From Streptomyces sp. R28 (lineage in GTDB: Bacteria; Actinomycetota; Actinomycetes; Streptomycetales; Streptomycetaceae), in the NCBI RefSeq assembly GCF_041052385.1, contig NZ_CP163439.1:10467001-10531000 (forward strand): DNA of 64,000 nucleotides, written 5' to 3'. This document shows, piece by piece, positions 36,110 through 44,617 of this stretch (the stretch's first letter is position 1; every line of letters begins with the position of its first letter). Below the pieces are notes generated by a model. That model saw nothing but the letters and a program-made list of their open reading frames with translations, was not told the origin of the DNA and searched no databases. A program made the translations under genes and the position numbers.

Positions 36110-37147
36110 TCAGGCGGTGGCGGACGGCGGCCCCGAGCTCTCCCGGACCACCAGCTCCGGTACGGAGACGGGATGCGGGGCGATCCGCGCGTCCTCCTCC
36201 AGCACCCCGTGCAGCAGGGCGAACGCGGCCCTTCCCAGGCCGGTGAAGTCCAGGCGTACGGTCGTCAGCGACGGGGTGAGATAGGCGGAGTGCGGGGCGT
36301 CGTCGAACCCGGCCACGCTGACGTCGCCGGGGACGGAGCGGCCGGCCTCGTGCAGGGCGCGCAGCACCCCGAGCGCGAGGTCGTCGTTGCCGCACAGGAT
36401 GGCGGTGACGGCCGGGTCCGACGCCAGCTTCAAGCCGGCCGCGTGGCCTTCCGCCGGGCCCCAACTGCCCTGTACGGGGCGGGGTTCGGGGGCTCCCGCC
36501 TCCTTCAGCGCCTGCCGCCAGCCGCCGGTACGGGCGCTGGTGCGCCGGGTGCTGGACGGGATGGCGACGTAGTGCACCGTCTCGTGGCCCAGGGACAGCA
36601 GGTGGCGGGTCGCCTCGTACGCGGCCTCGTGGTCGTCGGTCCACACCCAGGGGCGGTCGCCGCCGGGCGGGCTCGCCGGGGTCTCGACCACTCCGACGAC
36701 CGGGAGTTCGGCGGGGACCGCGCTCAGGGCCCGCACACCGGCGGGGTCGTAGGCGATCACGATCAGTCCGCCGCCCGCGTCCGCCGCGCGCTGCACCTCG
36801 GCGGCGACGGCGGCCTCGTCCGCCGATTCCAGTACGCCGATCCCGACCGCGTAGGACGCCGCCCGGGCGGACTCCTCGATGCCCTGGAGGATGGAGGCGT
36901 AGCCGTAGTGGGTGGTGTTCGCGGTGAGTACGGTCACGGCCCTGCTGCGTCCGCTGGCCAGGGCGAGCGCGGTGGCGTTGCGCCGGAAGCCCAGTTCGTC
37001 GATGGCGGCGAGCACCCGGTCCCGGGTGGTCGGCTTGACGCTGGGATGGCCGTTGATCACCCGGGAGACGGTCTGGTACGAGACGCCGGCGGCGGTCGCG
37101 ACATCCCTGATGCTCGCCGGGCGGCTTGTGTGACCGGTCACATTCAT
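36110..37147 (-). CDS. LacI-family transcriptional regulator
   Basis: 345-residue repressor. The N-terminal helix-turn-helix and hinge read SIRDVATAAGVSYQTVSRVI and then NATALALASGRS; the remaining 285 residues are the periplasmic-binding-protein-like effector domain with FDDAPHSAYLTPSLTTVRLD near the end. ATG 37147 fits the family length; upstream in-frame ATG codons lie within the operator region. Two TGTGACCGGTCACA palindromes flank the start codon, so it is very likely autoregulated and also controls the divergent GH36 gene and the ABC operon downstream. The inducer is probably a galactoside. Confidence 0.93.
   Translation of the reverse strand: MNVTGHTSRPASIRDVATAAGVSYQTVSRVINGHPSVKPTTRDRVLAAIDELGFRRNATALALASGRSRAVTVLTANTTHYGYASILQGIEESARAASYAVGIGVLESADEAAVAAEVQRAADAGGGLIVIAYDPAGVRALSAVPAELPVVGVVETPASPPGGDRPWVWTDDHEAAYEATRHLLSLGHETVHYVAIPSSTRRTSARTGGWRQALKEAGAPEPRPVQGSWGPAEGHAAGLKLASDPAVTAILCGNDDLALGVLRALHEAGRSVPGDVSVAGFDDAPHSAYLTPSLTTVRLDFTGLGRAAFALLHGVLEEDARIAPHPVSVPELVVRESSGPPSATA
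37129..37142. promoter_or_regulatory. LacI-type operator, copy 1 (TGTGACCGGTCACA)
   Basis: This is a perfect 14-bp palindrome overlapping codons 2-6 of the LacI regulator. An identical copy lies 27 bases away centre to centre, about 2.6 helical turns. Binding here would block the regulator's own expression. Confidence 0.75.
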
Positions 37148-37155
37148 GCCAGGAT

Positions 37156-37169
37156 TGTGACCGGTCACA
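37156..37169. promoter_or_regulatory. LacI-type operator, copy 2 (TGTGACCGGTCACA)
   Basis: This is the second perfect 14-bp copy, 9 bases upstream of the regulator start and 99 bases upstream of the divergent alpha-galactosidase start. It is the likely shared operator for both directions. Confidence 0.78.
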
Positions 37170-37267
37170 TCAGGGAGCGTCAAGAGACCGTAACGAGGGA
37201 TTCACACGGCTGACGCGACCGCCTCCTGCCGCGGTACGGGCAGGCGCGGTCGGGAGGGGAAGACACC

Positions 37268-39394
37268 TTGACCGGTACGGCGGACGTGGCGCAGGAGGGT
37301 TCCCACCAGCCGCATGGCGAGTTCAGCTGGGGTCATTCGGCACTACGGGCCGGGTTCGCCGTCGGTGCGGACGGGACACCGCGGCTCGTCGGACTGGGCC
37401 GTCCGGGGGAGGTACGCGTCGCCGACCCGGACTGCGCCCTCCCGCTCGTCGAGCTGACCGCCCTCGGGCACGGCAGCGCCTGGTCGGGCCCGCGCTTCAC
37501 CGGCACGGCGTTCGGAACGCGCCTGAAGTACCGGGACCACCGCACCGGCAGCCGGGGCGACGGGGAGTGGCTGACCGTCGAACTCCACGACCCGGCCACC
37601 GGGTTGACGGCGTTCGTCGAGCTGACGTCTCCCGGTGGGCTGCCGGTGCTCCGCTCCCGCGTGCGACTGCGCAACGACGGCCCGGAGCCTGTCGTCGTCC
37701 AGTCCGTCAGCAGCCTGCTGATCGGCGGACTGCCCTCACCGGACGCCCTCGATGTGCACCGGGCCCGCAACGACTGGCTCGCGGAGTGCCGTTGGTACGC
37801 CGAACCGCTGCGCGACTGCGTCGCCGACATCAACGTCGACGCCCATCAGCACGACAGCCGGGCCGCCCTCGTCCTCGCCGGGCGCGGCAGCTGGCCCACC
37901 GACGGACACCTGCCGATGGGGGCGCTGACGGACCGGGGGAGCGGCCGGACCTGGCTGTGGCAGATCGAGTCCCCGGCCGGCTGGCGCTGGGACCTGGGCG
38001 AGAGCGCGCACGGCACGTATCTGGCGCTGAACGGCCCCACGGATGCCGAGCATCAGTGCCGGGTCCGGCTCGCCCCGGGTGAGGAGTCCACCACCGTACC
38101 GGGGGTACTGGCCCTCGGGTCCGGGTTCGACGAGGCCATGGGCGCGCTGACCTCGTACCGCCGCGCCGTACGCCGCCCGCACCCGGACCACACCGCCCTC
38201 CCGGTCGTCTTCAACGACTACATGAACACGCTCATGGGCGACCCGACCACCGAGAAGCTGCTCCCCCTGATCGACGCGGCGGCGCAGGCGGGCGCGGAGT
38301 ACTTCTGCGTGGACGCCGGCTGGTACGACGACTCGGCGGACGGCGGCTGGTGGGACCACGTCGGCGAGTGGCTGCCCTCGACGCGCCGCTTCCCCGAAGG
38401 CGGAATCCGGGCGGTCCTGGACCGGATCCGGGAGCGCGGCATGGTGCCCGGGCTGTGGCTGGAGCCGGAGGTCGTCGGCGTGCGCAGCCCGGTCGCCGCC
38501 GCGCTGCCGCCGGACGCCTTCTTCCAGCGCGACGGCGTACGCCTCACCGAGCAGGGCCGTCACCAGCTCGACCTGCGCCATCCGGCCGCCCGCGCCCACC
38601 TCGACAAGACGGTGGACCGGATCGTGGGCGACTGGGGCGTGGGCTACCTCAAGCTGGACTACAACATCGTGATCGATCCCGGAACCCTTGGCCCGGGGGA
38701 CCTTGCACCCGGAGCCGGACTGCTCGGCCACGCCCACGCCTACCTGGACTGGCTCTCCGAGGTACTGGATCGGCACCCGCACCTGGTGATCGAGAACTGC
38801 GCCTCGGGCGGGATGCGGATGGACGGAGCCACGCTGGCCGTCAGTCAACTCCAGTCCACCAGCGACCAGCAGGACCCGCTGCGTTACCCACCGATCGCCG
38901 CCGCCGCACCGACGGCCGTGCCGCCCGAACAGGGCGCCGTCTGGGCCTACCCGCAGCCCGGGTTCGACGACGACCTGATCGCCTTCACGCTGGGCGGGGC
39001 ACTGCTCGGGCGGATCCACCTGTCGGGCCATCTGGACCGGATGTCGCAGCGCCAACTCGCCCTCGTCCGGGACGCGGTGAGCACGTACAAGTCGATCCGC
39101 CGCGACCTCGCGCGGGCCGTGCCGTTCTGGCCGCTGGGTCTGCCCGGGTGGACGGACGAGTGGCTGGCCCTGGGGATGCGGTCGCCCGACGGCCGTACGT
39201 CATACATCACGGTCTGGCGCCGCGGCGGGGATGCGGAACTGTGCCTTCCCATACGCCACTTGGCGGGCAGAGAGGCCGGTGCGGAGATCCTGCACCCGTC
39301 CTCCGCGTCGACCGGCTCGGCGGTCTGGGACGGGGAAGGACTGCGGGTGTCGCTGCCCCGCGCCCCCGGTGTCCTGCTGGTCCGTCTCACGTGA
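37268..39394 (+). CDS. Alpha-galactosidase, glycoside hydrolase family 36
   Basis: 708-residue enzyme without a signal peptide, so it acts in the cytoplasm on imported galactosides such as raffinose-type sugars. It has an N-terminal beta-sandwich domain (about 1-300), a (beta/alpha)8 barrel and a C-terminal beta domain. The nucleophile is Asp464 in YLKLDYN, and the acid/base is Asp533 in STSDQQDP; ENCASGGMRMD is the conserved loop between them. The start is TTG 37268 behind GAGGGGAAG. It is divergent from the LacI regulator and shares its twin operators. Confidence 0.93.
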   Translation: MTGTADVAQEGSHQPHGEFSWGHSALRAGFAVGADGTPRLVGLGRPGEVRVADPDCALPLVELTALGHGSAWSGPRFTGTAFGTRLKYRDHRTGSRGDGEWLTVELHDPATGLTAFVELTSPGGLPVLRSRVRLRNDGPEPVVVQSVSSLLIGGLPSPDALDVHRARNDWLAECRWYAEPLRDCVADINVDAHQHDSRAALVLAGRGSWPTDGHLPMGALTDRGSGRTWLWQIESPAGWRWDLGESAHGTYLALNGPTDAEHQCRVRLAPGEESTTVPGVLALGSGFDEAMGALTSYRRAVRRPHPDHTALPVVFNDYMNTLMGDPTTEKLLPLIDAAAQAGAEYFCVDAGWYDDSADGGWWDHVGEWLPSTRRFPEGGIRAVLDRIRERGMVPGLWLEPEVVGVRSPVAAALPPDAFFQRDGVRLTEQGRHQLDLRHPAARAHLDKTVDRIVGDWGVGYLKLDYNIVIDPGTLGPGDLAPGAGLLGHAHAYLDWLSEVLDRHPHLVIENCASGGMRMDGATLAVSQLQSTSDQQDPLRYPPIAAAAPTAVPPEQGAVWAYPQPGFDDDLIAFTLGGALLGRIHLSGHLDRMSQRQLALVRDAVSTYKSIRRDLARAVPFWPLGLPGWTDEWLALGMRSPDGRTSYITVWRRGGDAELCLPIRHLAGREAGAEILHPSSASTGSAVWDGEGLRVSLPRAPGVLLVRLT

Positions 39395-39942
39395 CCGGGA
39401 ATATGGTCACCTCCCTGCAGTACAGGACGAACGACCGAGAGGGGTCGTAGAGGCCGCGGACTCCGTCGTACAGGGGCCTCTTGCGACCGCCGAAGTGGCG
39501 CAACGCCTTCTCGGCTTACGGTACTTGCCGGTGCTGGACGTAACCCCGCGACCGGTGCCCAGCTTGGCGAAGGCCGCGGCGCCGATCACGGTCGCGACGC
39601 TGGAGGCGGCCATGGCGGGGGGAGGGGAGCAGGCTCGCGGCGGAGGCCCAGAAGGGAGGGCGCCAGCCGGCCGATCCGCGGCGCCGCCCAGCACGAAGGA
39701 GGCGGTGGCGGAGATCGAGGCGCGCAGCCGGTGGCCGGGACCGGACACGGTCCTTTCGGACGCGGCGTCCTCGACGGCCGGGGCGGCGAATGCCTGCTCA
39801 GCCCCGGCAGTGGCCCCGGCAGTGGCAGTGGCAGTGGCAGCGGTTGCGGCTCCGGCGCCGGGTGTGCTGGCTATGGGCCAGCGGTCAGGTTCTACCAGCC
39901 CTCGTCCGATTGAGATCGCCCATGGGGAGCATGCGGGTCTTG
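39395..39942. other. Non-coding or decayed stretch, about 550 bases
   Basis: No frame on either strand has a credible protein. The only structured element is the short GGCAGT repeat at 39818-39840. The stretch leads into an SDR gene fragment, so it is probably the eroded upstream part of that gene or its neighbour. Confidence 0.4.
39818..39840. repeat. GGCAGT hexamer microsatellite
   Basis: Almost four tandem copies of GGCAGT, with one more copy at 39806-39811. The stretch lies in non-coding sequence and is probably of no function. Confidence 0.6.
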
Positions 39943-40047
39943 GATGCCGGAGGCGGGGGCGGCGCTGTGCTGTTACTCGCATCCGGCCGTGCCGCGTTCG
40001 TCACCGGGCAGGTGTTCTAGGTGGACGGCGGCCGAACGCTCGTCTGA
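39943..40047 (+). pseudogene. C-terminal fragment of a short-chain dehydrogenase (SDR)
   Basis: The frame reads AVLLLASGRAAFVTGQVF, an in-frame TAG at 40018-40020, then VDGGRTLV and a TGA at 40045. Classical SDR proteins end with LxSDxASFVTGQxxxVDGG, so this is the last ~35 residues of an SDR with one codon mutated to stop. Nothing upstream resembles the rest. The N-terminal end of an SDR lies 1.9 kb downstream at the other end of the same operon. The leucine codon at 39973 is TTA. Confidence 0.7.
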
Positions 40048-40077
40048 AGTCCTCTCGACCCCTTGAAGGGAGTGCGG

Positions 40078-40629
40078 ATGACCGCACGCCTTGCCGGACT
40101 GCCGCCCGGCGAACTCGACGAGCAGCAGAGCGAGGTATACCGCGCCATCACCTGCGGTCCGCGCGCGACCGGGCCGCAGGTGTTCGCCCTGACCGACGAG
40201 GAGGGCCGACTGCGCGGCCCGTTCAACGCCATGCTGCTGAGCCCGCCGGTCGGTCTGGCCGTCCTGGTGGTCGCCGCCGCGTGGGGAAGCGCCTTCGAAC
40301 GGCAGGCCCATGAGGCCTTGGGCCGCGCCTGCGGCCTCACCGGACCCGAGCTGGACGCGCTGCGCGCCGGCGCACTGCCGGACCTCCTGGATCCAGCCGA
40401 GCGGGCAGCCCTGCGGGCGGCCGACGCGCTGACCCGGACCGGTGCGCTGAGCGACCAGGAGTACTCCGAGACCGTGGCGGCATGGGGGGAGCGAGGCCTG
40501 TTCGAACTCACCACCCTGGTCGGCTACTACGTCCTGCTCGCCCTCCAGTTGCGTGTCTTCGCCGGAGAAGAGCCCCAGCCCCGCACCGTCTCCGCACACC
40601 ACCTCGAACCCGAAAGCGGGACATCATGA
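40078..40629 (+). CDS. Carboxymuconolactone decarboxylase-like protein
   Basis: 183-residue, all-helical protein of the CMD/AhpD-like superfamily. It has the layout of these proteins, with LLSPPVGLAVLVVA near residue 60 and LFELTTLVGYYVLLALQLRVF near the C-terminus, where CMD proteins carry a GxYxxxA-type helix. The CxxC peroxidase motif of AhpD is absent. ATG 40078 follows GAAGGGAG. It overlaps the next gene by an ATGA, so translation is coupled. The partner hydrolases suggest a role in catabolism of an aromatic or sugar-acid compound; the substrate is unknown. Confidence 0.78.
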   Translation: MTARLAGLPPGELDEQQSEVYRAITCGPRATGPQVFALTDEEGRLRGPFNAMLLSPPVGLAVLVVAAAWGSAFERQAHEALGRACGLTGPELDALRAGALPDLLDPAERAALRAADALTRTGALSDQEYSETVAAWGERGLFELTTLVGYYVLLALQLRVFAGEEPQPRTVSAHHLEPESGTS

Positions 40630-40982
40630 AGCTGATCACCTTCGACGACGGGCACGTCGGCAGACTGGAGCTCGAAGAGCGGCTGGCCCTGGACGACATA
40701 CGGCTGCGCGCCCCGATCGTGCCGAAGAAGTTCTTCCACACCTCCGGCAACTTCCGTGCGCACGAGGACGAGTCGAAGAACGTCGACTGGCCCCACCCCC
40801 TGCACAAGGGCATCGTCCGCATGTCGGTCTCCCTCCCGCACCTGGTCGCCCACCACTCCCCGCAGGGCTACAGCGCGGGCGCCCCGATCGCCACCGGGAC
40901 CGTCCAGAGCGTCGCGGGCTTCGGCGGCGACCGCTGGGAAGAGGGGCACGGCACCCCCGTACCGCAGAAGGCGGACTGGTGA
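40626..40982 (+). pseudogene. FAH-family hydrolase with large in-frame internal deletions
   Basis: 118-residue product that joins two ends of a fumarylacetoacetate-hydrolase-like protein. The front contains RLRAPIVPKKFFHTSGNFRA, typical of the N-terminal third of this subfamily, and HPLHKGIV is followed directly by RMSVSLPHLVAHHSPQGYSA and ATGTVQSVAGF, typical of the C-terminal third. Relatives have roughly 280-330 residues, so about 150 central residues, including the metal-binding acidic cluster, are missing, and a shorter piece seems lost near residue 15. The frame is kept open, and it overlaps both neighbours by 4 bases. It is unlikely to be active. Confidence 0.7.
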
Positions 40983-41845
40983 GGATCGGCGTACTCGACG
41001 GCCGTGCCGTCCTGCTCCGCGGCGACCGGGCCGCGGACGTCCGCTGGGCCTCCCACGGCCGGCTGCCCACCGACCCGATGGCCCTGCTGGAGCAGTGGCA
41101 AGGGGTCCGCGACTGGGCCGCCGGCCTGTCCGACGAGGCGTTCGACATCGACGTGGACCCGGCCGCCCTCCAGGCCCCGGTTCCCCGGCCCCGGCAGGTC
41201 TTCGCGGTCGCGCTCAACTACCCTCCGCACGCCGCCGAGGCCGGGTTCACCCCGCCCGAGGAGCCGCTGGTGTTCACCAAGTTCCCGACCTGCGTCACGG
41301 GCCCCCGCACCACGGTCGAGCTCCCCGCGGGCAAGGTCGACTGGGAGGTCGAGCTGGTCGCGGTGATCGGCCGGCCCGCCCACCGCGTGTCCGCCGACCG
41401 CGCCTGGGAGACGGTCGCCGGGCTGACCGTCGGCCAGGACCTGTCGGAGCGGGTCTCCCAACTGCGGGGAAACCCGGCCCAGTTCAGCCTCGGGAAGTCC
41501 TTCCCCGGCTTCGGGCCGACCGGCCCCGCCCTTGTCACACCGGACGAGTTCGACGACCCCGACGACCTGGAGATCACCGGAGCGCTCAACGGTGAGGTCG
41601 TCCAGCGCGACCGCACCAAGTCCATGATCTTCCCCGTTCCCGAGCTCATCGCCCGGCTCTCGGCCGTGGTACCCCTCCTCCCCGGCGATCTCGTCTTCAC
41701 CGGAACCCCGGCCGGAGTCGGCAACCGGCGCACCCCGCCCCGCTACCTCACCGAGGGCGACGAACTGGTCAGCCGCATCGAGGGGATCGGCGAGCTCCGC
41801 CAGCGCTTCCGCCGCCCCTGGGGAAAGGACGCCTCCCATGTCTGA
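40979..41845 (+). CDS. Fumarylacetoacetate hydrolase (FAH) family protein
   Basis: 288-residue cytoplasmic enzyme with the FAH core. FAVALNYPPHAAEAG is the substrate-loop region and KVDWEVELVAVIG carries the metal-binding Glu pair; GDLVFTGTPAGVGNRR is the conserved C-terminal motif. The GTG start overlaps the preceding stop (GTGA). Family members cleave C-C bonds in acylpyruvates or diketo sugar acids. Position in an IclR-linked operon suggests catabolism of an aromatic compound or a deoxy-sugar acid. Unlike the preceding FAH fragment this copy is full length. Confidence 0.9.
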   Translation: MRIGVLDGRAVLLRGDRAADVRWASHGRLPTDPMALLEQWQGVRDWAAGLSDEAFDIDVDPAALQAPVPRPRQVFAVALNYPPHAAEAGFTPPEEPLVFTKFPTCVTGPRTTVELPAGKVDWEVELVAVIGRPAHRVSADRAWETVAGLTVGQDLSERVSQLRGNPAQFSLGKSFPGFGPTGPALVTPDEFDDPDDLEITGALNGEVVQRDRTKSMIFPVPELIARLSAVVPLLPGDLVFTGTPAGVGNRRTPPRYLTEGDELVSRIEGIGELRQRFRRPWGKDASHV

Positions 41846-41957
41846 GCACACGCCGCCGCTGCCCCGCCGCTTCGAGGGCCGTACCGTCCTGGTGACCGGC
41901 GCGGGCACCGGATTCGGCGCCGAGATCATCGACCGCGTCCGGGGCGCCCATAACTGA
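41838..41957 (+). pseudogene. N-terminal fragment of a short-chain dehydrogenase (SDR)
   Basis: From ATG 41838, overlapping the FAH stop by 8 bases, 39 codons read with FEGRTVLVTGAGTGFGAEI, which contains the SDR cofactor motif TGxxxGxG, and then end IDRVRGAHN and a stop. The ~210 residues that should follow are missing. The coupling to the FAH gene shows it was the next gene of the operon. A matching SDR C-terminus occurs at 39943-40047, upstream of the operon, so the gene may have been split by a rearrangement. Confidence 0.78.
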
Positions 41958-41991
41958 GCCGCCGATGGCCTCGGACCCGGCTGCGTCAGGT

Positions 41992-42798
41992 TCAGCCCCC
42001 TTGGCTGAGCGGGTGGCTGAAGCCCTGGGCGGAGATGAGTGTGGCCGCTTCGGCGAGGTCGGTGGCGAAGCGTTCGACCGCCTCGTAGGGGAAGCGGTGG
42101 CTGGGCCCGCTGAGCGAGAGGGAGGCGATGACCTTGCCCGAGCGGCTGGTCACCGGGACGGCGACGGCGGTCAGGCCGTCGTCCCACTCACCGCTGCTGA
42201 CCGCATAGCCGCGCTGCGCGGCCTCCTGGGCCCGGGCGCGTAGGTGGCCGGCGTGCTCCTCGCCGTGGGGTGAGGACGCGGCGACCCGGCGCAACAGGGT
42301 GTCGGAGGCGTCGCGCAGCAGGATCTTGGACGACGCACCGGCCCACAGGGGCTGTTCGTCGCCGACGTCGACGACATGGCGCAGCGGGTGCGGGCTCTCC
42401 TCGTGCGCGACGCAGACGCGGCTCACGTCCCGGGCGACGAAGATGTTGACCGTCTCGCCCAGCCGGTCGGCGAGGTCGCGCATGACCTTGCGGGTCTCGC
42501 GCGGCACCTCCCACTGGCTGCGGGCGAGATAGGCCCAGCGCCACAGGCCGGGCCCGGCCGTGTAGCCGACCGGGTGCGACCAGAGCAGTCCGCACTCCTC
42601 CAGGGTCTGCACCATGCGCAGCGCCGTCGTCTTGGCCAGCCCGGTCGCTTCGGTGATCTCACGCAGGGTGATCACGGGGCGGTCCTCGCTCAGCAGACCC
42701 AAAATGTCCACCGCCCGCCGCACACTGCGCACGCCCGTGCCGCTGTTGTCTCTGGCCACCTCGGCCTGTGCATCCCTGTCGTCCGCCCTGCTGTCCAC
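41992..42798 (-). CDS. IclR-family transcriptional regulator
   Basis: 268-residue regulator with an N-terminal winged helix (about 22-80; LREITEATGLAKTTALRMVQ is the recognition region) and a C-terminal effector domain (about 95-265) with VCVAHEESPHPLRHVVDVGD and VAVPVTSRSGKVIASLSLSG. The start is GTG 42798, 8 bases after GGGGAGG; the open frame continues far upstream but only through non-coding sequence. It lies between the catabolic genes and the divergent MHS transporter and has dyads with GTCCAC/GTGGAC arms upstream, which are likely its operators. Confidence 0.92.
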   Translation of the reverse strand: MDSRADDRDAQAEVARDNSGTGVRSVRRAVDILGLLSEDRPVITLREITEATGLAKTTALRMVQTLEECGLLWSHPVGYTAGPGLWRWAYLARSQWEVPRETRKVMRDLADRLGETVNIFVARDVSRVCVAHEESPHPLRHVVDVGDEQPLWAGASSKILLRDASDTLLRRVAASSPHGEEHAGHLRARAQEAAQRGYAVSSGEWDDGLTAVAVPVTSRSGKVIASLSLSGPSHRFPYEAVERFATDLAEAATLISAQGFSHPLSQGG

Positions 42799-42853
42799 GC
42801 GGATGCCTCCCCCTGCTGGTCGCCGTCTGCTCTTCGCGTTCCCCCTGACGCTA

Positions 42854-42868
42854 GTCCACCAGGTGGAC
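42854..42868. promoter_or_regulatory. Candidate IclR operator 1
   Basis: GTCCACC-A-GGTGGAC is a 7+1+7 perfect dyad, 56 bases upstream of the IclR start, in the 313-base divergent region 42799-43111 before the transporter. A second related dyad lies 100 bases further on. Confidence 0.55.
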
Positions 42869-42955
42869 CAAGGGAACCGTAATGCTTCGGAATTCTTGTC
42901 GAAACCCTTGATGGCCGGAACGCCGCATCGTAGGTTTCCGCTACTTGGTTCGAAC

Positions 42956-42972
42956 GGTCCACTCAATGGACC
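42956..42972. promoter_or_regulatory. Candidate IclR operator 2
   Basis: GGTCCA-N5-TGGACC is a 6-bp perfect dyad, 140 bases upstream of the MHS transporter start. It shares the GGTCCA/TGGACC half-sites with the dyad at 42854 and with the site at 44587 before the alcohol dehydrogenase. Confidence 0.55.
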
Positions 42973-43111
42973 TCCCTCGAGGGTCGCCGCCCGTACCGCT
43001 GTGGCGATGGCCCGGTTTGCCGGTGACGTCCCGCTCCACACCCAGGAGCCCCCGCCGTCGCCGCGCGTCCGTCCCCAGACCGCAGCCGCAGCATCCGATG
43101 GAGTGTGTGAG

Positions 43112-44478
43112 ATGAGCAGTACCCGGAACCCGGCCACGGCCAAAGCCCCCGGCGCCGCGAGGAGGGCGGCGATCGCGAGCTTCATGGGAGCGGTCGTCGA
43201 CTGGTACGACTTCTTCCTCTACGGCATCGTCGCCGGTCTCCTGTTCGGGGACCTGTTCTTCCCGGGCGCCTCCCCGGCCGTGGGCACACTCTGCCCGCCT
43301 GGGCCACCTTCGGCGTCGGCTTCCTCTTCCGCCCGCTCGGCGGCATCGTCTTCGGCCACTTCGGCGACCGGCTGGGGCGCAAGCGGATGCTCGTCCTCAC
43401 CATGCTCATCATGGGCGCGGCCAGCACCCTGATAGGCGTCCTGCCCACCTACGCCCAGGCCGGCATCTGGGCCCCCGTGCTGCTGGTGGTGCTGCGTGCC
43501 GCGCAGGGCTTCGCGGTGGGCGGCGAATGGGGCGGTGCCGCGCTGATGGCGGTGGAGAGCGCCCCCGCCAAGTGGCGCTCCCTGTACAGCAGTGGCGTCC
43601 AGATGGGCGCCTCGGTCGGTCTGCTGCTCGCCACGCTCATCACCAAGGTCATGTCGGGCACCACCTCGGACGCGGCCTTCCGCTCCTGGGGCTGGCGGGT
43701 TCCGTTCCTGGTCAGCGCCGCCCTGGTGATCGTCGGACTGATCATCCGGGCCAAGGTCGAGGAGTCCGAGGTCTTCACCAAGGAGATCGCCGCGAAGGGC
43801 GCGGCGTCGCAGCCCCGGGTGCCGCTGATCGCCGCCGTGAAGTCCAACCCCAAGGGCTTCTTCGCCATCATCGGGCTCCGCTTCGTCGAACTGTTCACCT
43901 TCTACGGCGTGACCACCTTCGCCCTCGCCTACGGCACCGACGAACTCGGCCTCGACCGCGACAGCCTCCTCGACGTCAACCTGGCGGTCGGTGGACTCGC
44001 GATCGTGACCATCCCGGCCTTCGCCTACCTCGCCGACCGCTTCGGCCGCCGCCGGGTGTACTGCTGGGGCGCGCTGGTCGGCGTCGCGAGCGCGATGCCG
44101 TACTTCTGGGCGATGGAGTCCGGCTCCATGCTGCTGATCATCGCCTGCGCGGTGCTGCTGGTGAACATCGCGCACGACATGGCGGTCTCCGTCCAGCAGT
44201 CCTTGTTCACCGACATGTTCGGCCCCGAGTACCGCTACAGCGGCGCCGGAGTCGGCTACCAGCTCGCCAGCGCGGTCGGCGGCGGCTTCACGCCGTTCAT
44301 CGCCAGCTCCCTGGTGATCTGGGCGGACGGGGGCTGGACGCTGGTGGCGGGCTACATCGCCCTCGGCTGCGCCGTCTCCTTCGTCGTCGCATTGCGCATG
44401 CGGGGCGACGACGAGGCGGCCGGGACGCAGGAGGCCGTACGGCAGCGGGCTGGAGCGACGGAAGGCGCCACTGCCTGA
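43112..44478 (+). pseudogene. MFS transporter, MHS (metabolite:H+ symporter) type, frameshifted
   Basis: From ATG 43112 the frame encodes IASFMGAVVDWYDFFLYGIV, the characteristic start of MHS symporters such as ShiA and ProP, as far as SPAVGTL. At about 43288-43295 the sequence CTCTGCCCGCCTGGG breaks the frame. The following AWATFGVGFLFRPLGGIVFG, the loop GHFGDRLGRKRM and the remaining ten membrane segments are in another frame, which runs to 44478. An indel (one base lost or two gained) explains the change. If it is real the uptake step of the IclR cluster is inactive; a sequencing error is possible. Substrate probably an organic acid. Confidence 0.88.
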
Positions 44479-44495
44479 CTTGCCGCACCTGTCCA

Positions 44496-44533
44496 GGGGG
44501 TGCCGCCGACTCCTGCTGGTCGGCGGCACCCCC
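44496..44533 (+). terminator. Rho-independent-type terminator hairpin
   Basis: GGGGGTGCCGCCGAC (44496-44510) pairs perfectly with GTCGGCGGCACCCCC (44519-44533) around an 8-base loop, 17 bases after the transporter stop. CGTCTTGTTG follows, mildly T-rich. Confidence 0.85.
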
Positions 44534-44586
44534 CGTCTTGTTGAGGGCGGCACACCCGCCCTACTCTGACCGCAGAGCGGTTTGGT

Positions 44587-44605
44587 TGTTCCGTCTAGTG
44601 GACCA
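44587..44605. promoter_or_regulatory. Candidate IclR operator 3
   Basis: TGTTCC-N7-GGACCA (5 of 6 arm positions pair) lies 12 bases before the alcohol dehydrogenase start, and its centre contains CTAG. It shares the GGACC half-site with the two dyads at the IclR promoter, so the alcohol dehydrogenase may belong to the same regulon. Confidence 0.4.
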
Positions 44606-44617
44606 CAAGGGGATCTG

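Noticed and set aside
39407..39982. 191-codon minus-strand frame
   Set aside because: Ala/Thr-rich, low-complexity translation of GGCAGT repeats, no ribosome site, no domain; it overlaps the SDR fragment.
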